This document shows, in pieces, positions 27,162 to 34,945 of a stretch of DNA of 64,000 nucleotides; the stretch's first letter is position 1, and every line of letters starts with the position of its first letter. Origin of the DNA: Streptomyces uncialis (GTDB lineage: Bacteria; Actinomycetota; Actinomycetes; Streptomycetales; Streptomycetaceae); assembly GCF_001905345.1 (NCBI RefSeq), contig NZ_LFBV01000001.1, positions 569,321-633,320 of the forward strand, in the 5' to 3' direction. The notes below the pieces were generated by a model. That model did no database searches. It saw only the letters and a list, made by a program, of their open reading frames with translations, and had not been told where the DNA came from. Position numbers and translations under genes: made by a program.

Positions 27162-27662
27162 TCAGTCGCTGAAGCCCAAAGCCCTGCGGCGAGCGTCCCA
27201 GCGTTCCATGAGGTCCGCCAGTTCCGCCTCCAGGAACTCGAAGAACATCTGCGTCTCGGCCATCCGCCGCCCCGCGGGGGTCTCGGGTCCCAGGCTGGCC
27301 ACGCCCTCCCGCATGGCCTCCGCCCACCGCTTCAGCACCGCGTCGCGGTTGGTCAGCGCCTGGAACCACTGGGTGCCCTGCACCACGTACCGCTCGCGCC
27401 GCGAACCGGGTTCGCGGCGGCGGGTCACCATGTGCTGCTGCGACAGGTACCGCACCGCGCCCGACACCCCGGCGGGGCTCACCCGGAGCTGCTCGCCGAG
27501 CTGCGCGGAGGTCAGCTCCCCCGTGTCGGAGGACAGGATCGCTGCGAAGACCCGGGCGGGCATCGAGGGCATCCCCGCGATCACGAGCTGTGCGGCGAAG
27601 TTCTCGATGAAGCGGGAGACCTTGGCCTCGTCACGCACCGGCTGCTGGTCGTGCTCGGTCAT
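27162..27662 (-). CDS. GbsR/MarR-family transcriptional regulator
   Basis: 166 residues with a winged helix-turn-helix: MPARVFAAILSSDTGELTSAQLGEQLRVSPAGVSGAVRYLSQQHMVTRRREPGSRRERYVV. The C-terminal helices (MREGVASLGPETPAGRRMAETQMFFEFLEAELADLMERW) would form the dimer interface. ATG selected; the longer frame upstream lacks coding character. It is divergent from an ABC exporter operon 95 bp away with an inverted repeat between them, the layout of a ligand-responsive repressor of drug efflux; that role is inferred. Confidence 0.9.
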   Translation of the reverse strand: MTEHDQQPVRDEAKVSRFIENFAAQLVIAGMPSMPARVFAAILSSDTGELTSAQLGEQLRVSPAGVSGAVRYLSQQHMVTRRREPGSRRERYVVQGTQWFQALTNRDAVLKRWAEAMREGVASLGPETPAGRRMAETQMFFEFLEAELADLMERWDARRRALGFSD

Positions 27663-27733
27663 GCCCCGATCATCTCCCCTGCTCAGACGTGCCGGGTAGG
27701 AGGTTATACGGTTTCCTGTCTTCACAGCTTTCT

Positions 27734-27750
27734 GAATGTAGCGTACGTTC
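27734..27750. promoter_or_regulatory. Candidate operator for the divergent GbsR-type regulator
   Basis: GAATGTA-GCG-TACGTTC, an inverted repeat with six of seven matching positions, ending six bases before the ABC gene start. Confidence 0.5.
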
Positions 27751-27756
27751 CGAAGC

Positions 27757-28677
27757 ATGACTCAGGCCATCACCGTGTCGGGGCTGCACAAGTCCTTCGG
27801 CCGTACCCACGCACTGGACGGGCTGGATCTCGACGTCGAGAAGGGCGAGGTCCACGGCTTCCTCGGCCCCAACGGCGCCGGGAAGTCGACCACCATCCGG
27901 GTGCTCCTCGGTCTGCTGCGGGCCGGCGGGGGCGCCGTCCAGGTCCTGGGCCGCGACCCCTGGCGGGACGCCGTCGAACTGCACCGCGCGATCGCCTACG
28001 TGCCCGGGGACGTGACCCTGTGGCGCAACCTCAGCGGCGGCGAGGTCATCGACCTGCTGGGACGGCTGCGCGGCGGCCTCGACCGGACCCGCCGCGCCGA
28101 ACTCCTGGACCGCTTCGAGCTGGACCCCACCAAGAAGGGCCGCACCTACTCCAAGGGCAACCGCCAGAAGGTCGCCCTGGTCGCCGCCCTCGCCTCCGAC
28201 GCCGATCTGCTGATCCTCGACGAGCCGACCTCCGGGCTCGACCCGCTGATGGAGGAGGTCTTCCAGCGCTGTGTCACCGAGGAACGCGACCGGGGCCGCA
28301 CCGTCCTGCTCTCCTCGCACCTCCTCAGCGAGGTGGAGACCCTCTGCGACCGGGTCAGCATCATCCGGGCCGGACGCACCGTCGAGACGGGTTCTCTCGC
28401 CGACCTGCGGCATCTGACCCGCACCAGCGTCAGCGCCGACCTCGCGGGGCCGCCCGAGGGCGTCGGCGCGCTGCCCGGCGTCCACGACGTGGAGGTCCAG
28501 GGCCACCGCGTCCGGCTCCAGGTCGACACCGACAAGCTGAACGGCGTCCTCACGGCCCTCACCGCCGTGGGCGTCCGGTCGCTGACCTCGACCCCGCCCA
28601 CCCTGGAGGAACTGTTCCTGCGCCACTACGAGGACACGCCCGCCGAGGACGCGCCCGCGCGGGCGGTGACCCGGTGA
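27757..28677 (+). CDS. ABC exporter ATP-binding subunit
   Basis: 306 residues, DrrA-type ATPase. Walker [12 protein letters not shown] begins near residue 36; the Q-loop region follows. The signature is YSKGNRQKV in place of LSGGQ, then [19 protein letters not shown] (Walker B, D-loop) and [17 protein letters not shown] (switch His). A C-terminal domain of about 90 residues is typical of antibiotic exporters. The stop overlaps the permease start by four bases. A GbsR/MarR-type regulator is divergent. Substrate unknown; likely a hydrophobic drug or lipid. Confidence 0.95.
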   Translation: MTQAITVSGLHKSFGRTHALDGLDLDVEKGEVHGFLGPNGAGKSTTIRVLLGLLRAGGGAVQVLGRDPWRDAVELHRAIAYVPGDVTLWRNLSGGEVIDLLGRLRGGLDRTRRAELLDRFELDPTKKGRTYSKGNRQKVALVAALASDADLLILDEPTSGLDPLMEEVFQRCVTEERDRGRTVLLSSHLLSEVETLCDRVSIIRAGRTVETGSLADLRHLTRTSVSADLAGPPEGVGALPGVHDVEVQGHRVRLQVDTDKLNGVLTALTAVGVRSLTSTPPTLEELFLRHYEDTPAEDAPARAVTR

Positions 28678-30281
28678 ACGCCGCAACCGGCGTCACGGCC
28701 GGGCACGGCGCCGGGGAGTTCGCCGGTACGGGGACCCTCCTGCGGCTGGCGCTGCGCCGCGACCGGGTGCTGCTCCCCGTCTGGGTCCTGGCCGTCGCCG
28801 GCATGGTCCTCAGCATCCCCGGTCCCGTCCGCGACCTCTACGACACCGCCGCCGAACGCGCCGAGTTCGCCGCGTCCATCACCACGAACAGCTCGCTGCG
28901 CGCGATGTACGGGCCCGCCTTCAGCGACTCCGTCGGCGGGCTCACCGTCATGCGCGTCGGGGTCTTCGCGGCGCTCTTCGCCGCCGTCATGAGCCTGCTC
29001 GTGGTCATCCGGCACACCCGTGACGAGGAGGAGAGCGGGCGCCAGGAACTCCTCTCCGCCGCGTGCGTGGGGCGCCGCGCGCCGCTCACCGCCGCGCTGC
29101 TGGCCGCGGCCGTCGCCAATACGGCGATCGCCCTGCTGATCACCGCCGGGCTGTCCGGCGAGGGCGCGGCCGGGGCGCTGGCCCTCGGGCTGGGCGTCGG
29201 CGGCACCGGGATGTTCTTCGCCGCCACGGCCGCGATCGCCGCGCAGCTCACCGGGAGCGGACGGCTCGCGAAGGGGCTGACCGCCGGGGCGCTCGGCACG
29301 GCGTTCGTGCTGCGCGCGGCCGGGGACTCGGGCACCGCCGACGGTTCGTCCGTCCTGACCTGGCTCTCCCCGCTCGGCTGGACGGAGAACCTGCGGGCCT
29401 TCGCGGACGAGCGCTGGTGGGTGCCCGCGCTGTTCGCCGCGGCCGTCCTCGTCCAGGGGTACGTGGCGTACCGGCTGGCCGCGCGCCGGGACCTCGGTAT
29501 GAGCTTCCTGCCCACCCGGCCCGGACCCGCGGTGGGCTCGCTGTCCACGGCCGGGGCCCTGGCCTGGCGGCTCCAGCGGGGGAGCCTGTACGGCTGGGGC
29601 GGGGCGTTTCTGGCCGCCGGGATCGTGTTCGGGGGGATCACGACCGGTGCGGCGGACCTCGTCGGGAACAACGAGAGCACCCAGGAGATCCTCCAGCGGA
29701 TGGGCGGGGCCTCCGGGATCACCGACGCGTTCCTGGGGACCATGGCCACCGTCTTCGGGATGGTCGCGGCACTGTTCGTCGTCTCGTCGGCGCTGCGTCC
29801 GCACGGGGAGGAGACCTCCGGGCGCGCCGAGCCGGTTCTCGCGGGGGCGATCGGACGGGTGCGGTGGGCCGGGGGCCACCTCGTGATCGCGTTCGGGGGT
29901 GCGGTGGTGCTGATGCTGCTCAGCGGGGCGGGGCTCGCCCTCGGGTACGGGCGGGACCCCGCGGCGGTGCTGGGGGCGGCCCTGGTGCAGGTCCCGGCGG
30001 TGTGGGTGCTCGGCGGGATCGCGGTGCTGCTGACCGGGGTGTCGCCCCGGGCGGCCCCGCTCGCGTGGGGGGTCGCGGTGGCGGTGCTGCTGGTGGGGTG
30101 GCTCGGACCCGCGGTCGACCTGCCGTCGTGGGTGCTGGAGCTCTCGCCGTTCGGCTGGCTGCCCCGGTTGCCCGGGGAGGGGATGCGGTGGGGAGCCGTC
30201 CTCCTCCAGCTGGCGCTGGCGGCGGGGCTGGTCACGGGCGGCCTGGCCGGCCTCCGCCGCCGCGACCTCGGTACCGGCTAG
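28674..30281 (+). CDS. ABC exporter permease (two-bundle, ABC-2 type)
   Basis: 535 residues with about twelve hydrophobic segments in two halves, as in polyketide-antibiotic exporter permeases. The first half starts [26 protein letters not shown], with the loop [25 protein letters not shown]; the second starts [23 protein letters not shown], with the parallel loop [24 protein letters not shown]. The E-E-S/T-G-R motif in both loops is the coupling region for the ATPase. GTG start overlaps the ATPase stop. The gene ends one codon before repeat cluster E begins. Confidence 0.93.
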   Translation: MNAATGVTAGHGAGEFAGTGTLLRLALRRDRVLLPVWVLAVAGMVLSIPGPVRDLYDTAAERAEFAASITTNSSLRAMYGPAFSDSVGGLTVMRVGVFAALFAAVMSLLVVIRHTRDEEESGRQELLSAACVGRRAPLTAALLAAAVANTAIALLITAGLSGEGAAGALALGLGVGGTGMFFAATAAIAAQLTGSGRLAKGLTAGALGTAFVLRAAGDSGTADGSSVLTWLSPLGWTENLRAFADERWWVPALFAAAVLVQGYVAYRLAARRDLGMSFLPTRPGPAVGSLSTAGALAWRLQRGSLYGWGGAFLAAGIVFGGITTGAADLVGNNESTQEILQRMGGASGITDAFLGTMATVFGMVAALFVVSSALRPHGEETSGRAEPVLAGAIGRVRWAGGHLVIAFGGAVVLMLLSGAGLALGYGRDPAAVLGAALVQVPAVWVLGGIAVLLTGVSPRAAPLAWGVAVAVLLVGWLGPAVDLPSWVLELSPFGWLPRLPGEGMRWGAVLLQLALAAGLVTGGLAGLRRRDLGTG

Positions 30282-30282
30282 G

Positions 30283-31172
30283 TCGCCTTCGCTCGCGCTT
30301 CTGGGGTTCCCCACCCGGACGTACCTGTTCCCGTGCGGGTATTCCGTGGGTGCGCAGTTCCCCGCGGGTCGCCTTCGCTCGCGCTTTCGAGGTCTGTCCG
30401 GCTGGGCGCACTTGTCCCTGTGCGGGTCGGACAGGGTTGCGCAGTTCCCCGCGCCCCTTCGGTCGCGCCCCTTGCGGTTCCCGTTCGGGTGCGGATGCTC
30501 CGTGGTTGCTCGCGCAGTTCCCCGCGCCCCTGAGGTGCTGCCCCATTGCGGTCGTTCCTCGGGTGCGGGCCTGCCCTCGTTTCGCGCAGTTCCCCGCGCC
30601 CCTTTGGGGGCGCCCCGTTCCCGTTGTCCTTCGGGTGCGGAAGCCCCCTCCTCTCGCAGTCGCGCTGCTGCGGGAGGGGGTGGGCGGGAATCTCTGCTCG
30701 CAGACTCCGATGCTCTTCAGTCGGGTACGGGTACGTCCTGCCGAGCGTGTCGGATCGAGGACGGAGAATCCCGACCGGCACCGACCCGAAGAACAGGCAG
30801 ATGGCGCCCCAAAGGGGCGCGGGGAACTGCGCAAAACCACCGAGCGACGGCACAGGAACAATCGCGCCCAGCCGGACGGACCTGGGAAGCGCAAGCGAAG
30901 GCGACCCGCGGGGAACTGCGCGAAACCACCGAGCGACGGCACAGCAACGAAGTGCGCCCCGCCGGACGGACCTGGGAAGCGCAAGCGAAGGCGACCCGCG
31001 GGGAACCGCGAACCACCGAGCGACGGCACAGCAACGAAGTGCGCCCCGCCGGACGGACCTGGGAAGCGCAAGCGAAGGCGACCCGCGGGGAACCGCGAAC
31101 CACCGGGCGACGGCACAGCAACGAAGTGCGCCCAGCACAGGGGAGACCTCACAAGCGCAAGCGAAGGCGACC
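30283..31172. repeat. Composite repeat cluster E
   Basis: Left units, plus-oriented core, and a right arm of about 88-bp near-identical units (starting about 30901, 30991 and 31078) that each contain GACCTGGGAAGCGCAAGCGA and GAGCGACGGCACAGCAACGA. It lies between the convergent permease and MarR genes. The frames of several hundred codons across it are repeat artefacts. Confidence 0.92.
30671..30794 (+). repeat. Core element copy 4
   Basis: The variable segment reads CAGTCGGGTACGGGTACGTC; both hairpins are conserved, and the base before CCGA is G instead of A. Confidence 0.9.
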
Positions 31173-31174
31173 CG

Positions 31175-31654
31175 TTACGGGGCCGGGTCCTCCCCCGAGA
31201 TCCGTCCCAGCGCATCCGACAACCGCTCCAGGCACAGCACCACCGCGGCGAACCCCTCGTCCCCGAGCTCCGCGGCGAGCCGGTCCGCGAGCCGGGCGTG
31301 CCCCGGACCGATCAGCGCGACCGCCGCGCGCCCCGCGTCGGTGGGCCGCAGCAGCTTCGCGCGGCGGTGCGCCGGGTTCGGTACGTACTCGGCGAGGCCC
31401 TGACCCGCGAGGACGTCCGCGACCCGCTGCACGCTCTGCCGGGTGATGCCCATGACCCGGGCGATCCCCGCGACGGGCAGCGGCTCACGCAGCACCGCGC
31501 CGAGTACCTGCCAGCGGGCCGCCGACAGCCCGGCCGGCGCGGCCAGCTCGTCCGAGACGGCGAGGAACTGACCGTTCAGCCGGAACACCCCGAGCGCGGT
31601 CGCGCTGAGCAGATCCCGCCGCACCCGCTCCGAACCGGCCCCCGCGTCACTCAC
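31175..31654 (-). CDS. MarR-family transcriptional regulator
   Basis: 159 residues. Winged helix-turn-helix: LSAARWQVLGAVLREPLPVAGIARVMGITRQSVQRVADVLAGQGLAEYVPNPAHRRAKLLRPTDAGR. The flanking helices (RRDLLSATALGVFRLNGQFLAVSDELAAPAG and HARLADRLAAELGDEGFAAVVLCLERLSDAL) form the dimer. The GTG start overlaps the stop of the DJ-1-family gene by eight bases, so the regulator is the second gene of that operon. It probably controls the operon and possibly the divergent aminotransferase; a CTGTC-N5-GACAG repeat in the shared intergenic region is the candidate site. Confidence 0.9.
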   Translation of the reverse strand: MSDAGAGSERVRRDLLSATALGVFRLNGQFLAVSDELAAPAGLSAARWQVLGAVLREPLPVAGIARVMGITRQSVQRVADVLAGQGLAEYVPNPAHRRAKLLRPTDAGRAAVALIGPGHARLADRLAAELGDEGFAAVVLCLERLSDALGRISGEDPAP

Positions 31655-32417
31655 CGCCGAGCCCCCGCCCGGCAGCGCCCCCGGCACCCGTACCGTCCGC
31701 AGAACCGCCGGCGCCCGTACCGGAGGTACCGGCATCCGCCCCCGGGTCCGCACCGGACCCCGCCTCCGCACCGGACCCCGCCTCCGCCTCGGCGCCCGCG
31801 CCCGCGGCCGCCGTCAGCACCTCGTACGCCGCCGTGTCCGAGTCGTGGAACAGCCGGTACCACGCGTCGAGCACCTCGCCCTCGAAGACGCCGGTCAGGC
31901 CGAGGATCTCGCGGGCGAAGGCGACCGGTTCGGTGGGTCCGGCGGTGACGAGGCCGCGGTCGGTGACGGCGTCCTCGTCGACGTACCGCGCGCCGCCCGC
32001 GTAGCCCGTGGCGGCCAGGTAGAAGGAGACCGCGCTGGTGTGGTCGCGGTCGTCGAGCAGGCCCTCGCGGGCGAGCCCGGCGGTGGCGCCGCAGATCGCG
32101 GCGACCGGCACCCCCGCGTCGAGGAAGGCGCGCGCCGCCTTCGCGAAGGGCGCGAGGTCGTCGCCGGTGTCCCAGAGGTCGGCGCCGGTCAGGACGAGCA
32201 GCGCGCTGTCCCCGGGGCTCAGCTCGTCCAGCGCGAGGTCCGGTGCGACGCGGAGTCCGCCGAGGGTGGTGACCGTGTCCCGGGTGGGGCCGACGGTGCG
32301 GATCTCGTACCCGCCGCGGGCGAGGAACGCGGTGGTGTGGCCCGTCTCCCAGTCCGCGTAGGTGTCGTAGACCGCGAGATGGACGGGCTTGCGGGGCGTG
32401 CTCGGGACACCGCTCAT
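31647..32417 (-). CDS. DJ-1/PfpI-family protein (type 1 glutamine amidotransferase-like)
   Basis: 256 residues. VHLAVYDTYADWETGHTTAFL starts the family fold, with the expected acidic residue at the first loop. The nucleophile elbow is VAAICGATAGLAREGLLDD with Cys at about 109. DRGLVTAGPTEPVAFAREILGLTG is also typical. The last 60 residues are a Gly/Ala/Ser-rich repeat tail (GAEAEAGSGAEAG) not seen in the family. ATG preceded by a CAGGAGGTC site, which is strong. Members are chaperones, hydrolases or glyoxalase-like enzymes; the role here is unknown. Confidence 0.88.
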   Translation of the reverse strand: MSGVPSTPRKPVHLAVYDTYADWETGHTTAFLARGGYEIRTVGPTRDTVTTLGGLRVAPDLALDELSPGDSALLVLTGADLWDTGDDLAPFAKAARAFLDAGVPVAAICGATAGLAREGLLDDRDHTSAVSFYLAATGYAGGARYVDEDAVTDRGLVTAGPTEPVAFAREILGLTGVFEGEVLDAWYRLFHDSDTAAYEVLTAAAGAGAEAEAGSGAEAGSGADPGADAGTSGTGAGGSADGTGAGGAAGRGLGGE

Positions 32418-32468
32418 GACGACCTCCTGGTGAGGGGCACCGACCGTACCCCGACTCATGTAAGTATG

Positions 32469-32483
32469 CTGTCATGTCGACAG
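32469..32483. promoter_or_regulatory. Candidate MarR operator CTGTC-N5-GACAG
   Basis: Perfect five-base inverted repeat with a third CTGTC half-site at 32488-32492, between the DJ-1/MarR operon and the divergent aminotransferase gene. It overlaps the likely promoter (TAAGTATGCT). Confidence 0.45.
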
Positions 32484-32626
32484 GGTGCTGTCAATCAAGC
32501 GGCGGGTCGGGAGCACCGGGCACGGAACCGGGCGGCCAGCACTGGACAATCTGTCCGCCCGGCACCCGGAGGTCCGTACAGGCCGCCGATACCGCCCCCG
32601 CGCTCACCCCGCCTACGCTCCGGAAC

Positions 32627-34018
32627 ATGACCCCGCAGCCCCCGCAGAGCCCGCAGCCCTCGCGCACCCCCCGGCCGGACCCCGAGACGGGCGCCGCCGT
32701 GAAGGCGGCCGACCGCGCGCATGTGTTCCACTCCTGGTCCGCGCAGGAACTCATCGACCCGCTGCCCGTCGCGGGAGCCGGGGGCGCGTACTTCTGGGAC
32801 TACGAGGGCAACCGCTACCTCGACTTCACCAGCGGACTCGTCTTCACCAACATCGGCTACCAGCACCCCCGGGTCGTCGCCGCGATCCAGGAACAGGCCG
32901 CGAGGCTCACCACCTTCGCGCCCGCGTTCGCCGTCGCGGCCCGCTCCGAGGCGGCCCGGCTGATCGCCGAACGCACCCCCGGCGACCTGGACAAGATCTT
33001 CTTCACCAACGGCGGCGCCGAGGCCGTCGAGAACGCCACCCGGATGGCCCGGCTGCACACCGGGCGCCCCAAGGTCCTCTCCGCGTACCGCTCGTACCAC
33101 GGGGGCACCTCGACGGCGATCAACCTCACCGGCGACCCGCGCCGCTGGCCCTCCGACAACGGCTCCGCCGGTGTCGTCCACTTCTGGGCCCCGTTCCTCT
33201 ACCGCTCCCCGTTCTACGCGGGCACCGAGGAGGAGGAGCGCGACCGCGCGCTCCAGCACCTCGCGGACACGATCGCGTTCGAGGGGCCCGGGACGATCGC
33301 CGCGATCGTCCTGGAGACCGTCCCCGGCACCGCCGGGATCATGACCCCGCCGCCCGGCTATCTCGCCGGGGTGCGCGAACTGTGCGACCTGCACGGCATC
33401 GTCCTGATCCTGGACGAGGTGATGGCGGGCTTCGGCCGCACCGGCAAGTGGTTCGCCGCCGAGCACTTCGACGTCGTCCCCGATCTGCTGACCTTCGCCA
33501 AGGGCGTCAACTCCGGGTACGTACCCCTCGGCGGTGTCGCGATCTCCGCGGAGATCGCCGCGACCTTCGCCCGCCGCCCCTACCCGGGCGGCCTCACCTA
33601 CTCGGGCCACCCGCTGGCCTGCGCGGCGGCCGTCGCGACCATCGAGGTCATGGCGGACGAGAAGGTCGTGGAGAACGCGGACCGCCTCGGCACCGATGTC
33701 CTCGGCCCCGGTCTCGCCGCCCTCGCCGCCCGCCACCCCAGCGTCGGCGAGGTACGCGGTATGGGCGCCTTCTGGGCCCTGGAACTCGTCCGCGACCGGG
33801 AGACCCGCGAACCCCTCGTCCCGTACAACGCGACGGGTGAGGCCGCCGCCCCCATGGCCGCGTTCGGCGCCGCCGCGAAGAAGCACGGGCTGTGGCCGTT
33901 CATCAACATGAACCGCACCCATGTCGTCCCCCCGTGCAACCTCACCGACGAGGAGGCCGCGGAAGGACTCGCCGCCCTGGACGCCGCCCTGACCGTCGCC
34001 GACGAACACACGGTGTGA
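32627..34018 (+). CDS. Class III PLP-dependent aminotransferase
   Basis: 463 residues, omega-aminotransferase family. [35 protein letters not shown] is the classic N-terminal motif. [36 protein letters not shown] binds cofactor phosphate. [38 protein letters not shown] contains the PLP-binding Asp and the Schiff-base Lys at about 292. Amino donor unknown; taurine, beta-alanine or GABA aminotransferases share these motifs. ATG start; the frame further upstream is not coding. It is divergent from the MarR/DJ-1 operon, which may regulate it. Confidence 0.93.
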   Translation: MTPQPPQSPQPSRTPRPDPETGAAVKAADRAHVFHSWSAQELIDPLPVAGAGGAYFWDYEGNRYLDFTSGLVFTNIGYQHPRVVAAIQEQAARLTTFAPAFAVAARSEAARLIAERTPGDLDKIFFTNGGAEAVENATRMARLHTGRPKVLSAYRSYHGGTSTAINLTGDPRRWPSDNGSAGVVHFWAPFLYRSPFYAGTEEEERDRALQHLADTIAFEGPGTIAAIVLETVPGTAGIMTPPPGYLAGVRELCDLHGIVLILDEVMAGFGRTGKWFAAEHFDVVPDLLTFAKGVNSGYVPLGGVAISAEIAATFARRPYPGGLTYSGHPLACAAAVATIEVMADEKVVENADRLGTDVLGPGLAALAARHPSVGEVRGMGAFWALELVRDRETREPLVPYNATGEAAAPMAAFGAAAKKHGLWPFINMNRTHVVPPCNLTDEEAAEGLAALDAALTVADEHTV

Positions 34019-34213
34019 CCGCCGCGGCGGCCCGCCCCCCGGCCGTGTCCCGCCCCCGGCACGGGCTGCCGCACACCATCCGCACCACCCGCACCACCGG
34101 TCCCACAACGGCACGCGACGCTCCGTGCCGCCGCCCGGCCCCGCCGACCGCGTAGGGTTACCCCCGCTCGTCAGAGCGATTTCGCGCCCGTAACGCGGGG
34201 GAGGGACGCCCAT

Positions 34214-34945
34214 ATGCCCGGCATCGGGACCGGCTTCGGCCACGCCGACGGCACCAAGGGTTCCGGGGGCACCGGGACCAACGCCGCCGTGACCAGGAGC
34301 ACGCTGCGCCAGCAGATCGCGGACGCCCTGCGTGACGAGGTGCTCGCCGGACGGCTCCAGCCCGGCCAGGAGTTCACCGTCAAGGAGATCGCCGAACAGT
34401 ACGGGGTGTCCGCCACCCCCGTCCGCGAGGCACTCGTCGACCTCTCCGCGCAAGGACTGCTCGACGCCGTCCAGCACCGGGGATTCCAGGTCCACGAGTA
34501 CTCCCTGGCGGACTTCCGGGGCATGGTCGAGGCCCGCAGCCTCGTCACCGACGCCCTCTTCCAGGGCATCACCGCCGCCGCCTGGAGCCCCGGCGTCCAG
34601 ACGGCGCTCGCCGCCGTACGCCGCCGCGGCGAGGAGGCCGAACGCGCCGCGCTCGCCGGGGACCTCAACGTCCTCATCGGCTACGACCTGCGGTTCTGGC
34701 GCGAACTCGGCGCCATCTTCGGCAATCCGTACCTCACCGACTTCCTGCACCGGCTGCGCGTGCAGTCCTGGAGCTGCGCCGTCCCGCTGCTGCGCGGCGA
34801 ACGCGACCTCGCCGGACGGCTGTGGGCCGCGCACACCGAACTCGTCGACGCGCTGTCCGCCCGCGACCGGACCGGCTCGCAAGCCGTCGTCGCCGCCTAC
34901 AACACCCACGCACTGGAACTGATAGAAGGGCTCGCCACCGGATGA
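34214..34945 (+). CDS. GntR-family transcriptional regulator
   Basis: 243 residues. The GntR winged helix is TLRQQIADALRDEVLAGRLQPGQEFTVKEIAEQYGVSATPVREALVDLSAQGLLDAVQHRGFQV, followed by a FadR/FCD-type helical ligand domain (FRGMVEARSLVTDALFQGI through AHTELVDALSARDRTGSQAVVAAYNTHALELI). The first 28 residues are Gly/Thr-rich. ATG follows a GGGGGAGGGACG site. Its stop overlaps the glycosyltransferase start by four bases, an unusual pairing that suggests autoregulation of the glycosylation gene. Effector unknown. Confidence 0.92.
   Translation: MPGIGTGFGHADGTKGSGGTGTNAAVTRSTLRQQIADALRDEVLAGRLQPGQEFTVKEIAEQYGVSATPVREALVDLSAQGLLDAVQHRGFQVHEYSLADFRGMVEARSLVTDALFQGITAAAWSPGVQTALAAVRRRGEEAERAALAGDLNVLIGYDLRFWRELGAIFGNPYLTDFLHRLRVQSWSCAVPLLRGERDLAGRLWAAHTELVDALSARDRTGSQAVVAAYNTHALELIEGLATG

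Noticed and set aside
30346..31446. Plus-strand frames with GKRKRRRP-type repeats
   Set aside because: They are translations of the intergenic repeat units; the same peptide words recur in every cluster, in different frames.
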